Numbered from the stretch's first letter, positions 20,201-30,599 are shown. The stretch is 64,000 nt of DNA from Bedellia somnulentella (GCA_963576735.1 OY755181.1:19081915-19145914); one strand, 5' to 3'. Made by a program: numbers and translations. The notes: a model not told the origin generated them from the sequence alone.

Positions 20201-23200
20201 TGGGTGTCCGTAAGAGGCGACTAACGGTACTGGGGCTTTTAAGGGATTTTTGGGCGATGCGGTTGGAGACCCATCACCAAAAACCTTTATTTTACCATCT
20301 TTTCCTCACTCGCATTTCCAAAAGTGGCTGAGGAATTTCTGATTCCTTAGCTCTGGCTACCCCTTCTAGGGATTAATAGCCGTGAGTATATGTATCTATT
20401 TTGTTTGTAAACAGTGAACAAACCTATGAATTAGCTAATTTTTCAGTCCGCTTAACTTTGCATCTCTTTTTCTCGGTTTCACTTTTAAAGCACTGACATT
20501 CATTGACCCGTAATTAGTATTTGCCATAATAAGGATGTTTTAAATTAAATATTTTGCAACATCTCAAAATAAAATTCAAACGAACAAAATAAAACCGCGC
20601 AACCCACCCATTATAGTGACAAGTGACATTTTGGAGACCTCATGCTGCACTAGTGCCTCTAGCGGCGAAATCACACGCTTTATTTATTTATTTATTTATT
20701 TGGCACACAAACAGTATTATGACATAGCATTGGTATACAAAATTTAAAAAATAATACAAATTCGGACATAATACCAAAAAACAGCATGATATTAAATAAT
20801 CAGTTGAGATGACAACTTAAAAAATATATTAGTATAGTTTTTTTTTTTTTTATTATTATTATTATTCATTAATTTACTAACATTAATTTAACTTACAAAT
20901 AAAATGAAGACTATTTACAAAGGGAAAGGGAAAGGGGCTAGATTTTAACATAATAAGCACAACATAAAAACAACATAAGTAATAAATTATGGAAAATTAT
21001 GAAATGATTTTATATATCCTACTAACTATATCCTTTATTAAAGTCTCGCACTGCGGTGAGACATTTTATTTTGAACGTGCGTAGAGTGTGTTGATAGACG
21101 TCAGGAGCGTTTGTGTCTTTGTCTTTGAATAGGGAGTTGTACAGTTGACACATCCTATTTAAGGGGTTATTTGCAATGACATTCGTTTTAGGTGTAGGCA
21201 TAGCAAGGGGACGATGGTTTCTAAATGATTTACTGGGGATATTAAAGTTTATTCTGGATATGATGCCAGTTGAAATTGAGCCATGTATTATTTTATATAA
21301 AGTGGTAAGGTCATGCATTTGCCTACGATTTAACAGATTGTCTAGATGAAAATGACTACATCTGTCCTCGTATGAACTTAAACGCCGTCTCAGGCCAAAT
21401 CGAGAACAAACATTACGAACGAAACGTTTCTGAATAGATTCAAGTCTGTCTATGTGTACGTTGTAAAAAGGTGACCATATAACTGAGGCGTATTCCAAAT
21501 TACCCAAAACAATCGACTTAAAAATACGTATCACACTAAAAGGGTTCTTGAAATCTTTGGATACTCGCGATATGAATCCAACAAGTTTTAAACATTTGTT
21601 CGCCAAGCTTGAACAGTGTTCGTTAAAAGATAACTTCTCATCAAGTAAAACCCCAAGATCCCTTACAACTGTTTTTCTCTCAATTGTAAAATTATCGATG
21701 GTGTAATCAAAATTGAAACGGTTATGTTTCATTGTAAATGTAATGACGAAACATTTTTTTATATTTAAGCGCATCTGATTCCGGTGACACCAAGAAGTTA
21801 ACGTATTTATATCCTCTTGCAGGCTAATACAGTCTTCAAAAGTGCGTATTGTTCTAAATATCTTTAAATCATCTGCATAAAGTAAACATGGATTAGCCCT
21901 CATTGGCAGAGCGACGGCGTATACCCGCTGGTGTCGAAATTTTTCTTTCTATTATATATTAGTACTAGCTTTTTGCCCGCGACTACGTCCGCGTGGACTA
22001 CATTTTTTTGCATCCAGTTTACATCCAAAATACCAAAACACTATCTAACTACACTAACTTCTGTTTTTTTGTATTTATATTCCCGTGGGCGTTGTAATAG
22101 ATATAAAGAACATTGAGACTTTTTAAGTGATTATTGGGCGATGCAGTTGGACGGTTGGACGGACCCCATTCAACTTCCAAAAGTGGATAAAGAATTACTA
22201 TCTCTGGAGCTGTAGCTACCCTTTTTTGGGATTTATAGTCGTTAGTATATTCTCATGATTGATTGATGGATGAATTTCATACATTCCTTTTTGTAGTTGT
22301 TTTATCAGTCAATCGCATCAAGATTCAAATTTCTAGATACATTGTATTTATAGATCAAAAATCTGTATAATATATTTCAATCTCTTAGGGGATGAGTTCC
22401 AAAAAACCTTTTTAATTGTTCATAAGAAACATGAAACAAACCATTTTGTAACCAAGTTTCTATGTTCAAAAATGAAAATATCTTGAGTAAGTATGGATGG
22501 CAGTTTGGCGACACGGTGCTGCCCCCTACACTGACTGTTGGTGATGTGAGAGAGATTGCAATCGTCGGCCAATAGATGGCGGTACTGAATTAAAATTGAG
22601 ATATTTACTATTATTTATTTACAAACTATGCATTCTGACGCTTAAACAGAATATTAATTTATGCGTAAGTAAAGTATAATATATCTATGAGAATATTAGT
22701 TAAAAATAGTTAAATAAACAAAAGTTATAAACATATTCTCAAACCTACCAAATGAATATGCAAAATTCATACAATATGCTTTCAATTATCTTCATTAATA
22801 CATATTCGCATAGTTGAATGTGAAAAAGAAGGATTAGTGCATCCTATTATTCCAACCTAACACAAAAGCAAAAAAAATAAGCAAAAAGACTTTGACCACC
22901 CGGGATTCGAACCTGGGTCTTTCGTACTTAGTGTTAATTAAATGGTATACCGCTACGCCACGCAGACATTTATGTATGTCTCAAATTTGTGATATCCTTG
23001 TAAATATTGTCTTTTAAAGCCACTTATATTAGAACTACAAAACTTTGATAATAACTATATAACGTGAATTGTATGCTGAAACACAGACTATCGTCTAGTT
23101 CGGCTGCAATTATCTTTAAAATTGCACTGTAAAGTTAAGCACAGTTTTTGTTTATAAACCATTATAATTAACTTGTACGCTTTTCTTGAATAAACTATTT

Positions 23201-25459
23201 GTATTTGTATCCTATATATCTAGTAGTCATACTATTGACAAACAATTAAATGGACAATTATTTTGATGAAAATGGATGAAACCCTTATTTTTTCCAAAAA
23301 GACTATTAATGAAGAGTCCGATAAAGTCGGTCGATGAAAAAATTAACCGTGTAAATATGGGGAACCATATAAAAGTTATGTTTTTTTATGCTCCTGTGGG
23401 AACCCTTGCGAAATCCGGGATAAATTATATCCTATATGTTGACCAGGTGTATAACCTACATTCATGCCAAATTTGATCAAGATCGGTCCGGTAGAATTAA
23501 CGTGATGAACGGACGTACAGACAGACAGACAGACAGACATTTTTTTCAAAAATAGCAAATTTGGCTTCAGTATCGAAAATAAAACATATTCCACCGGTTT
23601 TTATTTTTTTTTCTTCAATGTACAGTTTTGACCTCGTTACAGTCTTATTATAGTATAGATTTACCCATACGCATCCGCAGGTACGAGTTCTTCCTGAGCC
23701 AGGCGCTCGACAAAGAAGTGCACTTCACGCCGCTGCTGGCCTACCAGGTGCACAAGGAGAACGCGCCCGAGTGCCTCACGCTGGTCTACTACACCGAGCT
23801 GGCCGACAAGGACCTCGTGCTTATGCGGGGGGACTATGACACGGTTCGTTTCATGCGCATTACTGATGTGTAAACTAGTTGGATTAATGTGAATTTGCTT
23901 TTACTACGATGAGAATTCGGTATGCAAAGTTTTACAAAAGTGGTGCTGATTGCGAAACCATTTCGAGATATTATGTTTTTGAACAATATTTTCTTGAAAT
24001 TAAATCAAACAAAGCTAAGATGACCGTTATTTTGTCAAAAAACTGCAACAGTATTTGACCTTCAGTGTTATTTCAAAGACATTTGTTTTTGCAGTTCATT
24101 AATAAAATATCGAAAATCATAGGTTTCTTTAGTATATTATCGTAATAATTTCATTTGAGATCACAAAGTCGTAAAATTTAATGCAATTAGCAACATTTTT
24201 ACTAAACGTTTCGCTTTATTTGCATGTCGCTACGTGATATTTTCAATCGATGACGTCATTAAGTACAAAAGTTGAACAATATTAAAAACATCATAACTTT
24301 ACAATTACTCATTTTAAGTGAAAAATATTCAAATGAGTCTTTTATTTTCATGTTTGCTATCGAATAAGAATATTAAATAAATACCAAAAAAAAACTTTGC
24401 ATACCGAATTGAATCAATGCAACCTTACCTACGTTGCATTGGTATTTATAAATTACTCATGTATTAAATCAGTAAAGGAAACAAGAGTCTCAAGACGATA
24501 GAGCAATTTTTTCACCTAGGCAAAAACGTTGCGAATTTGGTAATATGCACAACATTACTAACGATACCATATAGATAATTTGAATGCTTTTCGACCTCGA
24601 GTATACGCCCCGATCGCTCTGCCAATTGAGCTACAGTATCAATGGCTTCCAGTGCGAAATTCTTCTATCCTTTGTTTGTTTTACACTTTTTAAGTAGTGT
24701 TTGGGTTCCCTACCTCCGAATTTTTCGAAATTCGGAAATTTGGCTAGGTTTTCTCAACCATTCTCACCCACAAACCAACAAAAAATTAGGTTAGGCGTTC
24801 TCAACATTTGCATTCTATCTGAAAAGGTAGACAAGTAGCCTTCCGAATTTGTAAAAAAAACGGTGGTAGGGAACGCAAACACTACTTAAAAAGTGTAAAA
24901 CAAACAAAGGATAGAAGAATCAGCTTAGAATATCAATATTCCATTTCTTCTGGTGGGTTTTCACAAGGGTGACTAAGGATATTCGGCTTTTAAAAAAGTT
25001 GTTGGGCGATGCGGTTGGAGACTCATCATTATCCACCTTTATTTTACAATCTTTTCGTCACTACTTCCAAAAGTGGTTAGGGAATTACTTGTTCTGAAGC
25101 TTTGGCTACCCCTTGTAGGGATTACTAGCCGGGAGAAATTTTACAATTGCCACTTGAAAATTCTTTAATAAATCGAAATCTACGTCCCAAATGACTCAGA
25201 TTTCAATCCCGCTGGCTTGCTATCCATTCAACACCCCATATTATCTATACTGTCTATATAATTAAATAAATAATTCCCCCTACAGAAAGTGTTGTCGGGG
25301 GTGGAGGCGCAGTGCCTGGTGAACCAGTTCCAGCTGTACTACGGCGCGCAGGACGCGGCCAAGTCCGACTTGCTGCGGAAGTTCGCGACGGAGCCCGACA
25401 GCTTCCAACACATGGACCTGGTCGCGCAGCTCGAGTCCGTCTCCTTGGTGGCTCAGTAG
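16951..25459 (+). CDS. ATPAF1: ATP synthase F1 complex assembly factor 1 (Atp11)
   Basis: Four exons join in phase: 16951-17207, 18043-18297, 23681-23843 and 25286-25459, giving 282 residues; all introns are GT-AG. The product is the mitochondrial matrix chaperone that binds free F1 beta subunits during assembly of the ATP synthase catalytic head. The N-terminus (MAALIGYNRIFNLVRKTVAS) is basic with no acidic residues, a typical import presequence. Next comes NPYFDKYSERIAALQ and a charged helix. Later blocks LDDIMKVDLVKDKSAAEI, YPTFVLPLPREQGYEFFLSQ and VEAQCLVNQFQLYY align with human ATPAF1 as I know it (MVKEKTAEEI, YEFFVGQW, AEAQCIANQVQLFY). Exons are GC-rich; introns hold LINE, SINE and MITE insertions. 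The ATG at 16951 is preferred over 16934, which is out of frame. Confidence 0.93.
17571..17822 (-). repeat. Family A repeat in ATPAF1 intron 1
   Basis: A nearly full-length inverted copy: ACATACATACATATACTCACGG at the left, CCCATTTCTTCCGGTGGGTG (complement) and the GTGTCGGCTTAG complement at the right. Confidence 0.82.
18043..18297 (+). CDS. ATPAF1: ATPAF1 exon 2
   Basis: It begins after TTGTTTCAG with GCAGTATTC, completing an Arg codon, and ends CAAGG before the donor GTACGAG. It carries the KVDLVKDKSAAEI block. The donor repeats the first bases of exon 3 (GTACGAG), so the frame would read Tyr-Glu-stop if unspliced. Confidence 0.9.
18395..18655 (+). repeat. Family A repeat, degenerate, ATPAF1 intron 2
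   Basis: Blocks GTCGTAAGAGGTGAGAGG, GAGATGTGGTTGGAGACCCA, TGGCTACCCCTTTTTGGGAG and a TATGTATGTATG tail mark it. The start is diverged. Confidence 0.6.
18947..19182. mobile_element. Inverted-repeat (MITE-like) element 1
   Basis: The left arm at 18947-18970 starts AGGCCTACCACACGCTCATG. The right arm at 19159-19182 is its reverse complement with one mismatch. The 190-base interior has no ORF. No target duplication is clear, so the superfamily is unknown. Confidence 0.6.
19506..19812. mobile_element. Inverted-repeat element 2
   Basis: CTTCACATCGAGAAC at 19506-19520 is perfectly inverted at 19798-19812. The arms are short (15 bp), and the interior has no coding potential. The rest of 19183-20150 shows no gene. 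Confidence 0.45.
19885..20020 (-). repeat. Family C SINE fragment, degenerate
   Basis: It starts with TTTATGAAAACCTCATGTGGGG, the inverted tail of family C, followed by AATAAAGGAAAGAAAAATT and then GAAAAGTGTAAAAGAAACAA of the linker region. A decayed head (TATAGCTCAATG) follows. Confidence 0.55.
20150..20395 (+). repeat. Family A repeat, full length, ATPAF1 intron 2
   Basis: It is one of the cleanest copies, from GTGTATTGTTGGCTTAGAAT through GGGCGATGCGGTTGGAGACC to ATAGCCGTGAGTATATGTAT. Confidence 0.85.
20680..21905 (-). mobile_element. 5'-truncated Jockey/CR1-group LINE
   Basis: The minus-strand copy ends at its 3' side in an (AAAT)n tail, seen on the plus strand as TTTATTTATTTATTTATTTG at 20681-20701. 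It keeps only the C-terminal third of ORF2. The 5' break at about 21905 abuts a family C fragment. It lies in ATPAF1 intron 2 in the antisense direction. An ATT-repeat lies at 20830-20870. Confidence 0.75.
21022..21903 (-). CDS. LINE ORF2 C-terminal fragment (RT YADD to end)
   Basis: The 293-residue frame begins within RT at PCLLYADDLKIFRTI, the catalytic block, and continues through LTSWCHRNQMRLNIKKC and VVRDLGVLLDEKLSF, both typical of Jockey/CR1-group RTs. The C-terminal part with LGNLEYASVIWSPF and LESIQKRFVR is the usual thumb and tail region. The N-terminal endonuclease and most RT motifs are missing, so it is inactive. The apparent start Met is accidental. Confidence 0.75.
   Translation of the reverse strand: MRANPCLLYADDLKIFRTIRTFEDCISLQEDINTLTSWCHRNQMRLNIKKCFVITFTMKHNRFNFDYTIDNFTIERKTVVRDLGVLLDEKLSFNEHCSSLANKCLKLVGFISRVSKDFKNPFSVIRIFKSIVLGNLEYASVIWSPFYNVHIDRLESIQKRFVRNVCSRFGLRRRLSSYEDRCSHFHLDNLLNRRQMHDLTTLYKIIHGSISTGIISRINFNIPSKSFRNHRPLAMPTPKTNVIANNPLNRMCQLYNSLFKDKDTNAPDVYQHTLRTFKIKCLTAVRDFNKGYS
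21906..21950 (+). repeat. Family C SINE head fragment
   Basis: TTGGCAGAGCGACGGCGTAT, ACCCGCTGGTGTCGAAATTT and TTCTTTC match the family C head and post-head region. The A box is cut off by the LINE junction. Confidence 0.6.
21960..22250 (+). repeat. Degenerate interspersed repeats
   Basis: The segment TACTAGCTTTTTGCCCGCGA begins a common lepidopteran repeat start (ACTAGCT...CCCGCGAC...CGTCCGCG). From 22115 a partial family A copy follows, with TTGGGCGATGCAGTTGGACG and TTCCAAAAGTGGATAAAG. Confidence 0.5.
22251..23680. other. Intron sequence with LINE-3'-end-like repeat
   Basis: No exon is seen. From about 23190 to 23600 there is a repeat with GATCAAGATCGGTCCGGTAG, AACGTGATGAACGGACGTAC and an (ACAG)n run at 23517-23540. 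I take it as the 3' end of an unidentified non-LTR element. Confidence 0.45.
22895..22975 (-). repeat. tRNA-like SINE head, third type
   Basis: On the minus strand GTCTGCGTGGCGTAGCGGTA has an A box and AGACCCAGGTTCGAATCCCG a B box, about 50 bases apart. The acceptor ends (GTCTGCG and GGTGGTC) do not pair, so it is a tRNA-derived SINE head rather than a tRNA gene. It precedes the T-rich CTTTTTGCTTATTTTTTTTGC (complement). Confidence 0.55.
23681..23843 (+). CDS. ATPAF1: ATPAF1 exon 3
   Basis: It starts after CATCCGCAG and encodes YEFFLSQALDKEVHFTPLLA through LMRGDYDT, ending on a complete codon before GTTCGT. It is sharply more GC-rich than the flanking introns. Confidence 0.9.
23914..24410. 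mobile_element. MITE with 20-bp perfect inverted repeats, ATPAF1 intron 3
   Basis: AATTCGGTATGCAAAGTTTT at 23914-23933 is perfectly inverted at 24391-24410. The 497-bp interior has no ORF. The flanks GATGAG and GAATCA give no certain target duplication. Confidence 0.7.
24580..24919. repeat. Family C-related foldback
   Basis: The left part is an inverted family C head (GGTATACGCC-like, AATTGAGCTACAGTATCAAT). ATTCTTCTATCCTTTGTTTG at 24658 onward is repeated in inverted order up to 24919. The two arms of about 65 bp enclose a unique 100-base centre. Confidence 0.65.
24925..25135 (+). repeat. Family A repeat, divergent
   Basis: Blocks TGGGCGATGCGGTTGGAGAC, TTCCAAAAGTGGTTAGGGAA and CTACCCCTTGTAGGGATTAC identify it. 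It lies 150 bases before ATPAF1 exon 4. Confidence 0.7.
25286..25459 (+). CDS. ATPAF1: ATPAF1 exon 4 and stop codon
   Basis: It starts after CCCCCTACAG in phase 0 and encodes KVLSGVEAQCLVNQFQLYYG to SLVAQ and TAG. The VEAQC...QLYY block is the most conserved part of the family. Confidence 0.9.
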   Translation, partial: KVLSGVEAQCLVNQFQLYYGAQDAAKSDLLRKFATEPDSFQHMDLVAQLESVSLVAQ

Positions 25460-25698
25460 CCAGTAGTGCGGAGTTCAAAACTCAAAACCATTTATTCTTA
25501 TCAAGATTTAACATGAAAGAGAATCAGCGGTTCCCACACTAGGTTAAATCCTGTATTGCAGATGACCTTACATGATTGGCTTACAGATTTGTATAGTTTA
25601 TGTAGATAATATATGTTGTTGTTTGTTATACGTGTTTTATTTGCGGTTTTGTCGTTTTCAGACTCAATGCTTGAGTTCAATTCAATTGTTCTATGTTT

Positions 25699-26022
25699 AC
25701 TAATAAATAAAGAATAAATAAAGGAAAGAAAAATTTCGACACAGGCGGGAATCGAACCCCTCTTTACAAATTCGGAAGGCCACTTGTCAAAAAAAACATT
25801 CGGATGTAGGGAACGCAAACACTACTTAAAAGTGTAAAAGAAACAAAGGATAGAAGAATTTCGCGCTGGCAGCCATTGACACGGTAGCTCAATTGACAGA
25901 GCGACGGGGACGTATACCCGAGGTCGCGGGTTCGATTCCCGCCTGTGTCGAAATGTTTCTTTCCTTTATTTATTTGTAATAATCCCCACATGAGGTTTTC
26001 ATGAACAAAAACATTGAAATTA
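25699..26022 (+). repeat. Family C composite SINE with target duplication
   Basis: The 324-bp element is flanked by TGTTCTATGTTT (25687-25698 and 26023-26034). It starts with an inverted tail and T-arm (ACTAATAAATAAAGAATAAA, then CAGGCGGGAATCGAACCC), then a linker, then a forward tRNA-like head (A box TAGCTCAATTGA, B box GGTTCGATTCC) and tail ending AACAAAAACATTG. The 12-bp duplication shows it inserted as one unit. Confidence 0.8.
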
Positions 26023-26149
26023 TGTTCTATGTTTGTTGGGGAAATATTTAATAGGATCGAAAGTACTAAAACTTCTTGTAAAGAACTGCACAGAATTTGT
26101 TTTGGCACCACAAGGATTTTTTGATTGATGATGCTGTTATTAGAAGACA

Positions 26150-26320
26150 GACACGCAAGAAGGTTGAAGACCAAACTTTCTTACAAAAGAGGGAGTTCGA
26201 AGTAAGAGTAATAAAAGAACATGTATGAGAGGAAAAATGTGTGTGAGGGAAGCAAGAGAGATTTGTCAAGCTCGTACTAAGTGGCAATAAATAGTCTGCA
26301 TAGTGCCTAACCAAATGAGA
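26150..26320 (+). pseudogene. RTE-like LINE C-terminal remnant, decayed
   Basis: Plus-strand codons with frame breaks give ACMRGKMCVREAREICQART, parallel to the clearer copy at 58396-58671 (ACMKRLMDVNEAREVCQDRA). It is a heavily mutated fragment. Confidence 0.45.
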
Positions 26321-27017
26321 CTAATTGGCTTGTGTATAAGTAACAGTCAGGATTTGAGATTAGATGGAAAACGAGAAGTGACAAAAAGCCGAAGAAGTTA
26401 AACGGATGTGCACTAAGCATCCCTCTCATGTCGTATATAAATACTCAGCGAATAATGCTTTGGATTTGGATGCTTTGGAAGGCAGTTATATTTAGGAATT
26501 ATACCAATATATTATTACTAGCTGACCCCACAGACTTCGTACTGTCAAAAGTGTAGACTTTCACGTCGTCAAACTGATTTCAGTTTGAAAATATTTATTT
26601 AACTGACCTGTTGAGGGTCTCTGTCATGCGATGAGAAAAAAGGTGTTTTTCATAGTGTCCCCACATTTTTTTCACTTTATAAGTATAGTAGTTTCGGCTG
26701 AGCATTGATTGTTAGTCAGTTAGTCTATTTAACCATTTTTTAAGAAAATTTATTGATCTCTTAATTTTTCTGGGATAAAAAGTGTCCTATTGTGTTAATT
26801 AGATCATTATCTGGCTTCCTGTAAATTTTATTTTAAATGCGTTCTGTGAATTAGTCTTCATTTAGCTACAAACACACAAACATCTAAACTTTCACATTTA
26901 TAATATTAATAGAATTAGGCTCAGACATAAGCTTCTCGCGCAGGTGACCTCGCTCGCCGGCCAGCGCAGCGTCTTGTTCACTTCATGCACGCGTGTAAAT
27001 TTTGTTACGGAGTAATT
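26321..27017. other. Non-coding stretch with interspersed repeat
   Basis: From 26516 to about 26920 a repeat starts TTACTAGCTGACCCCACAGA and ends TTTATAATATTAATAGAATT, the typical ends of a common lepidopteran repeat family. No gene is seen. Confidence 0.45.
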
Positions 27018-27147
27018 TTAAAATTTATTTATTTATTTACACAGAAATAATCTTTACAGGCATGGCCTAATACGATTAATTCTCACATATTTTATATTCT
27101 AATTATATTATACATTCCTAGTTTTTTCCAAATTTCTACTTTGCTTA

Positions 27148-30126
27148 TCATCTACAAGTATAACTATCAACTTCATAACATAAATAGCGTAGTGCTGTTT
27201 TTGTGAAGTCAGTCAGTGAACAGTGGAGAATATCGATCTCCTCATCGACCTGGTTCAATGCGGCTATAGCCCGCGTTAATGAGTTTTCTCGCAAAAGATT
27301 TGTCCGAGACGACGGTACTATGAGAAGCCGAGCACGCCGTCGTCGCAACGTAGTATTTGGAACCTCAACGCTCAATATAGTAAGAATAGTGGGATTGAAA
27401 ATAATTCCTCTTAGAATTTTAAATAAATACACCATAAGAGTGAGATCTCTTCTAACCTCCAACTTGATATACCCTACCATACCCAAAATGAACAGAGTAG
27501 GGTACATCAACGGATAGTACGGGTACACACCATACAATTTAAAATACAAAAATCTTATAAATTTATTTTGAATTTTCTCCACCATGAGACAGTATTTTGT
27601 TTCATGTGGAGCCCAAATGACTGCATTAAATTCTAATTTACTTCTCACTAAAGAATTATAAAGAGATTTTATAGCCTCTATATTGGTAAAACCCTTAGCC
27701 GTGCGCAGCACAAAGCCAAGTGTTCTGAATGCTTTCTTACAAACGTTCACAATGTGACTACGAAAAGTTAGATCCGCACTAATAGTGACCCCGAGGTCAC
27801 GCACTTCCTGCACCCGCGGTAGCACTACTCCACCAATGTGATACGGGTGGTGGTATGGAGCGTGTTGCCTAGTTAGTGTGATAGTGACACATTTACTTAT
27901 GTTCAGCATTAATTTATTTTCCCGAGACCATCCCTCTACTGCTTCAATGTCATTCTGCATTCGATGACAATCGTCGGCAGTTTTAATTGGAAGCAGCAAC
28001 TTCAGGTCATCGGCAAACATAAGACATATCGAGTGCTTAACTACCTTCGGGAGGTCATTCACCATGATAATAAACTCAAGGGGGGCCAAATTACTTCCCT
28101 GACTTATACCAGAATACGCAGGATACTCGCCAGACTTATATCCAGCGTAGTCCACGTATTGGCAGCGGTTACCTAAGTACGTAGCAAAAAAATTTAAGGA
28201 ATGCGGCGTGAATCCCATTTTTGCTAGCTTTCCAAGAATTATATCTCCATCTACAGTGTCGAATGCCTTTTTAAAATCGAAGTACGATACGTCTACACTA
28301 TTGCCAGAATCTACCTGAGGAACCACGTGACACATAAAATTCAAAAGATTGCTAGTGGTACTATGATAGGGTCTAAACCCATGCTGACTATTTGTTATTG
28401 CCCCAGCTATCTCCCCGTATATTCGTTGTTGTAAAGCGGATTCGAATACTTTTGCGAATGCGGAAAGCACCGCTACAGGGCGATAATCCTGGACATTGGA
28501 ACTTATTTTACCTTTTGGCACCGGAACCACTCGTGTAACTTTCCAAAAGTCCGGAAACGTCGCCTCCGATAGGCAAAGGTTATATATATGCAAGAGCGGA
28601 TCTTCCAGAACTGCACGACAGTCCTTAACAACGAACCCCGGTATCCCGTCCGGCCCGGCCGACGTCTTGGCGGGCAGGCGAGCCAGCGCGCGGTGCACGT
28701 CGTCGCGGCTGAGCGCGGTGAGATGCACGCGCGCCGCCGCGCCCGCCGCCATCGCGTCCGCCGCCATCGCGTGCGGGACACTAAGGCTTGCCGGGCTCTC
28801 TGCATACACAGAACTGAAAAACTTTGAAAACGCATGAGCGGTTTCCTCTTCCGATAGCACCGATCCGTTCTCACTGATGATAGATTTATTTAAATTACCC
28901 CTTTTCGATTTAACAAATTGCCAAAATAATTTCGGTTCCTTCGATAATAAATATTGAATGCGGTTTTCGTAATTTCGATTTGCAACCCGTAAATCTATCT
29001 TTAATTTAGCCCTAACCACTGAGAACTTATCGTAATCACATTGTGAACCTGTCCTTTTGAACAACCTATGTAGTTTAGCTTTTAGAGCAATGTCGCGTTT
29101 TATTTCAGGTGTATACCACTCGGGATATGAATACCTAGGGCAGCCTGAATAACGCTTTTTCTGAGGAACGCAGTCATCTATAATACTATTTATGATAGTG
29201 TAAAAGTAATTGAGAGCTTCATTTGAATCTTGAATGCAATAGGGGTCGGTCCAGTCAGTCAGTAATAACTTAGTATATAGGGATGAAAAATCTGCTCGCC
29301 GAAAATTCCATTCACGTTTAAACGTGGTGTTTGTAATTGAGTTACGCTGCGGCGACGGCGGCGACTCCACGCCCTCGTTATCGCTACCACGGATGCAACA
29401 CAGTGTCACTTCCAAAGGCGGGTGGTGCGCATCTACACTCACAAGAGGCTCACTAGACAGCGTTACGCTCTCACACATGCCTTTCAACGCACCAAGGACT
29501 AGGTCTAGGCAGCGGTCGTTTTTATTTAAGATAGTATTCATCTGGCTGACTCCACAATAAGCTTTAAAATATTCATAATAATTAATTACATCTATTGAAC
29601 AAGAATGCATATTAAAATCCCCTACAACTAACAATTTATTTTTATATTTTAAAGATAATTGCTCAATTATTTCAAATAATTTAAAATAATTGTAATTAGT
29701 GCTTTTAGGAGGGATATATACAACACATATTACGAACAAAAACCGATTTTTTCGAATTACCCTCGCTGTAATTATTTCAAACGAGTAATCGTCGTCGACG
29801 CTCGTGTCTCCCGGCACCTGCACTCGGCGGATTTCGTAATCGGGCGTGGCCACTAACATCGCGCCGCCCATCTTTCTCCCGTCGTTGCGATCACACCGAA
29901 GAATTTTGTATCCAGTGGGAACCAGTTCGGCGTCAAAAATAGATTCAGTACAACTCGTTTCGGTTATAGCGAACAAAACTGCAGACGATGTTAAAATATT
30001 ATTTTTAAATTCTTCCAGCTTAGTTCTAAGTCCTCTCACGTTTTGATAAAACAAAAGAATTTTCTTTATTGGTTTATTCTTTTGCACGTTGGTTTCGAAA
30101 CCAAACCCATTCGGCAAGCCTAACAT
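27148..30126 (-). CDS. LINE ORF2: AP endonuclease and reverse transcriptase
   Basis: This 992-residue frame starts at a true ATG and is unbroken. The N-terminal AP-type endonuclease begins LLFYQNVRGLRTK near residue 25 and contains ITETS, VVGDFNMHS and a degenerate DAHHPP in place of SDH. RT follows with TSAGPDGIPG, YRPVAVLSAF, FDFKKAFDTVD, GISQGSNLAPLEF and the catalytic FADDLKLL. There is no RNase H, as usual for Jockey/CR1-group elements. The start overlaps the end of ORF1 by 53 bases in another frame. A GC-rich patch with Ala-rich residues (about 28650-28790) stands out from the AT-rich surroundings. Confidence 0.88.
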   Translation of the reverse strand: MLGLPNGFGFETNVQKNKPIKKILLFYQNVRGLRTKLEEFKNNILTSSAVLFAITETSCTESIFDAELVPTGYKILRCDRNDGRKMGGAMLVATPDYEIRRVQVPGDTSVDDDYSFEIITARVIRKNRFLFVICVVYIPPKSTNYNYFKLFEIIEQLSLKYKNKLLVVGDFNMHSCSIDVINYYEYFKAYCGVSQMNTILNKNDRCLDLVLGALKGMCESVTLSSEPLVSVDAHHPPLEVTLCCIRGSDNEGVESPPSPQRNSITNTTFKREWNFRRADFSSLYTKLLLTDWTDPYCIQDSNEALNYFYTIINSIIDDCVPQKKRYSGCPRYSYPEWYTPEIKRDIALKAKLHRLFKRTGSQCDYDKFSVVRAKLKIDLRVANRNYENRIQYLLSKEPKLFWQFVKSKRGNLNKSIISENGSVLSEEETAHAFSKFFSSVYAESPASLSVPHAMAADAMAAGAAARVHLTALSRDDVHRALARLPAKTSAGPDGIPGFVVKDCRAVLEDPLLHIYNLCLSEATFPDFWKVTRVVPVPKGKISSNVQDYRPVAVLSAFAKVFESALQQRIYGEIAGAITNSQHGFRPYHSTTSNLLNFMCHVVPQVDSGNSVDVSYFDFKKAFDTVDGDIILGKLAKMGFTPHSLNFFATYLGNRCQYVDYAGYKSGEYPAYSGISQGSNLAPLEFIIMVNDLPKVVKHSICLMFADDLKLLLPIKTADDCHRMQNDIEAVEGWSRENKLMLNISKCVTITLTRQHAPYHHPYHIGGVVLPRVQEVRDLGVTISADLTFRSHIVNVCKKAFRTLGFVLRTAKGFTNIEAIKSLYNSLVRSKLEFNAVIWAPHETKYCLMVEKIQNKFIRFLYFKLYGVYPYYPLMYPTLFILGMVGYIKLEVRRDLTLMVYLFKILRGIIFNPTILTILSVEVPNTTLRRRRARLLIVPSSRTNLLRENSLTRAIAALNQVDEEIDILHCSLTDFTKTALRYLCYEVDSYTCR

Positions 30127-30599
30127 CTACTGGCCATTTATCTTGATTGCATACCTCATCGTATTTAGATTCAGGGATCCCAATTATAAAAGAAACATAA
30201 TCTCTTTCAGTTTTTAACTTTATTTTTTCCACTTTAAACTCCTTTTCTTTACCAATGATATTTTCAATATGATTTCTTATATTTTCATCCGTTGTAGTCT
30301 TTTTTAAACCCCACACATGCAGATACTTCTTCTGTTCAACGCCCTCAATTCCAAATATAGAAGAACCGCCGCCTTTTATTATACTCGTTCTATTATAAAC
30401 TCTTCTCTGTTTTTTTCCCACTTCAATCCACCCTTCGTTAGTCGGTTTATTAGAAATGACCTTGCCCGCTCCATTCGTAGTTTTCGTGGCCACAGCTGCA
30501 TAGCTCATGACACTACTAGCATTATCTTTCTGTCCCTTTTTAACTGCTACTTGCGCGGCCACTGGCTGCGATTGCGCATGCGCCCTCAGTGCTACGTCA
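30074..30599 (-). pseudogene. LINE ORF1, C-terminal part
   Basis: About 175 residues from ERTDVALRAHAQSQP onward. It contains a Lys-rich stretch and then HVWGLKKTTTDENIRNHIEN through EWVWFRNQRAKE, a small RNA-binding-like domain found at the end of ORF1 in this group. It is cut from its N-terminal half by the element at 30608-31350. The frame phase across the insertion matches (695 bases before the break, resuming at the third codon position). Confidence 0.7.

Noticed and set aside
22895..22975. Functional tRNA gene on the minus strand
   Set aside because: Polymerase III boxes are present but the acceptor stem does not pair; it fits a SINE head.
28496..28874. Arg/Ala-rich open frames on both strands in the GC-rich patch
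   Set aside because: They are shadows of the LINE ORF2 on the minus strand, which has the RT motifs in its own frame.
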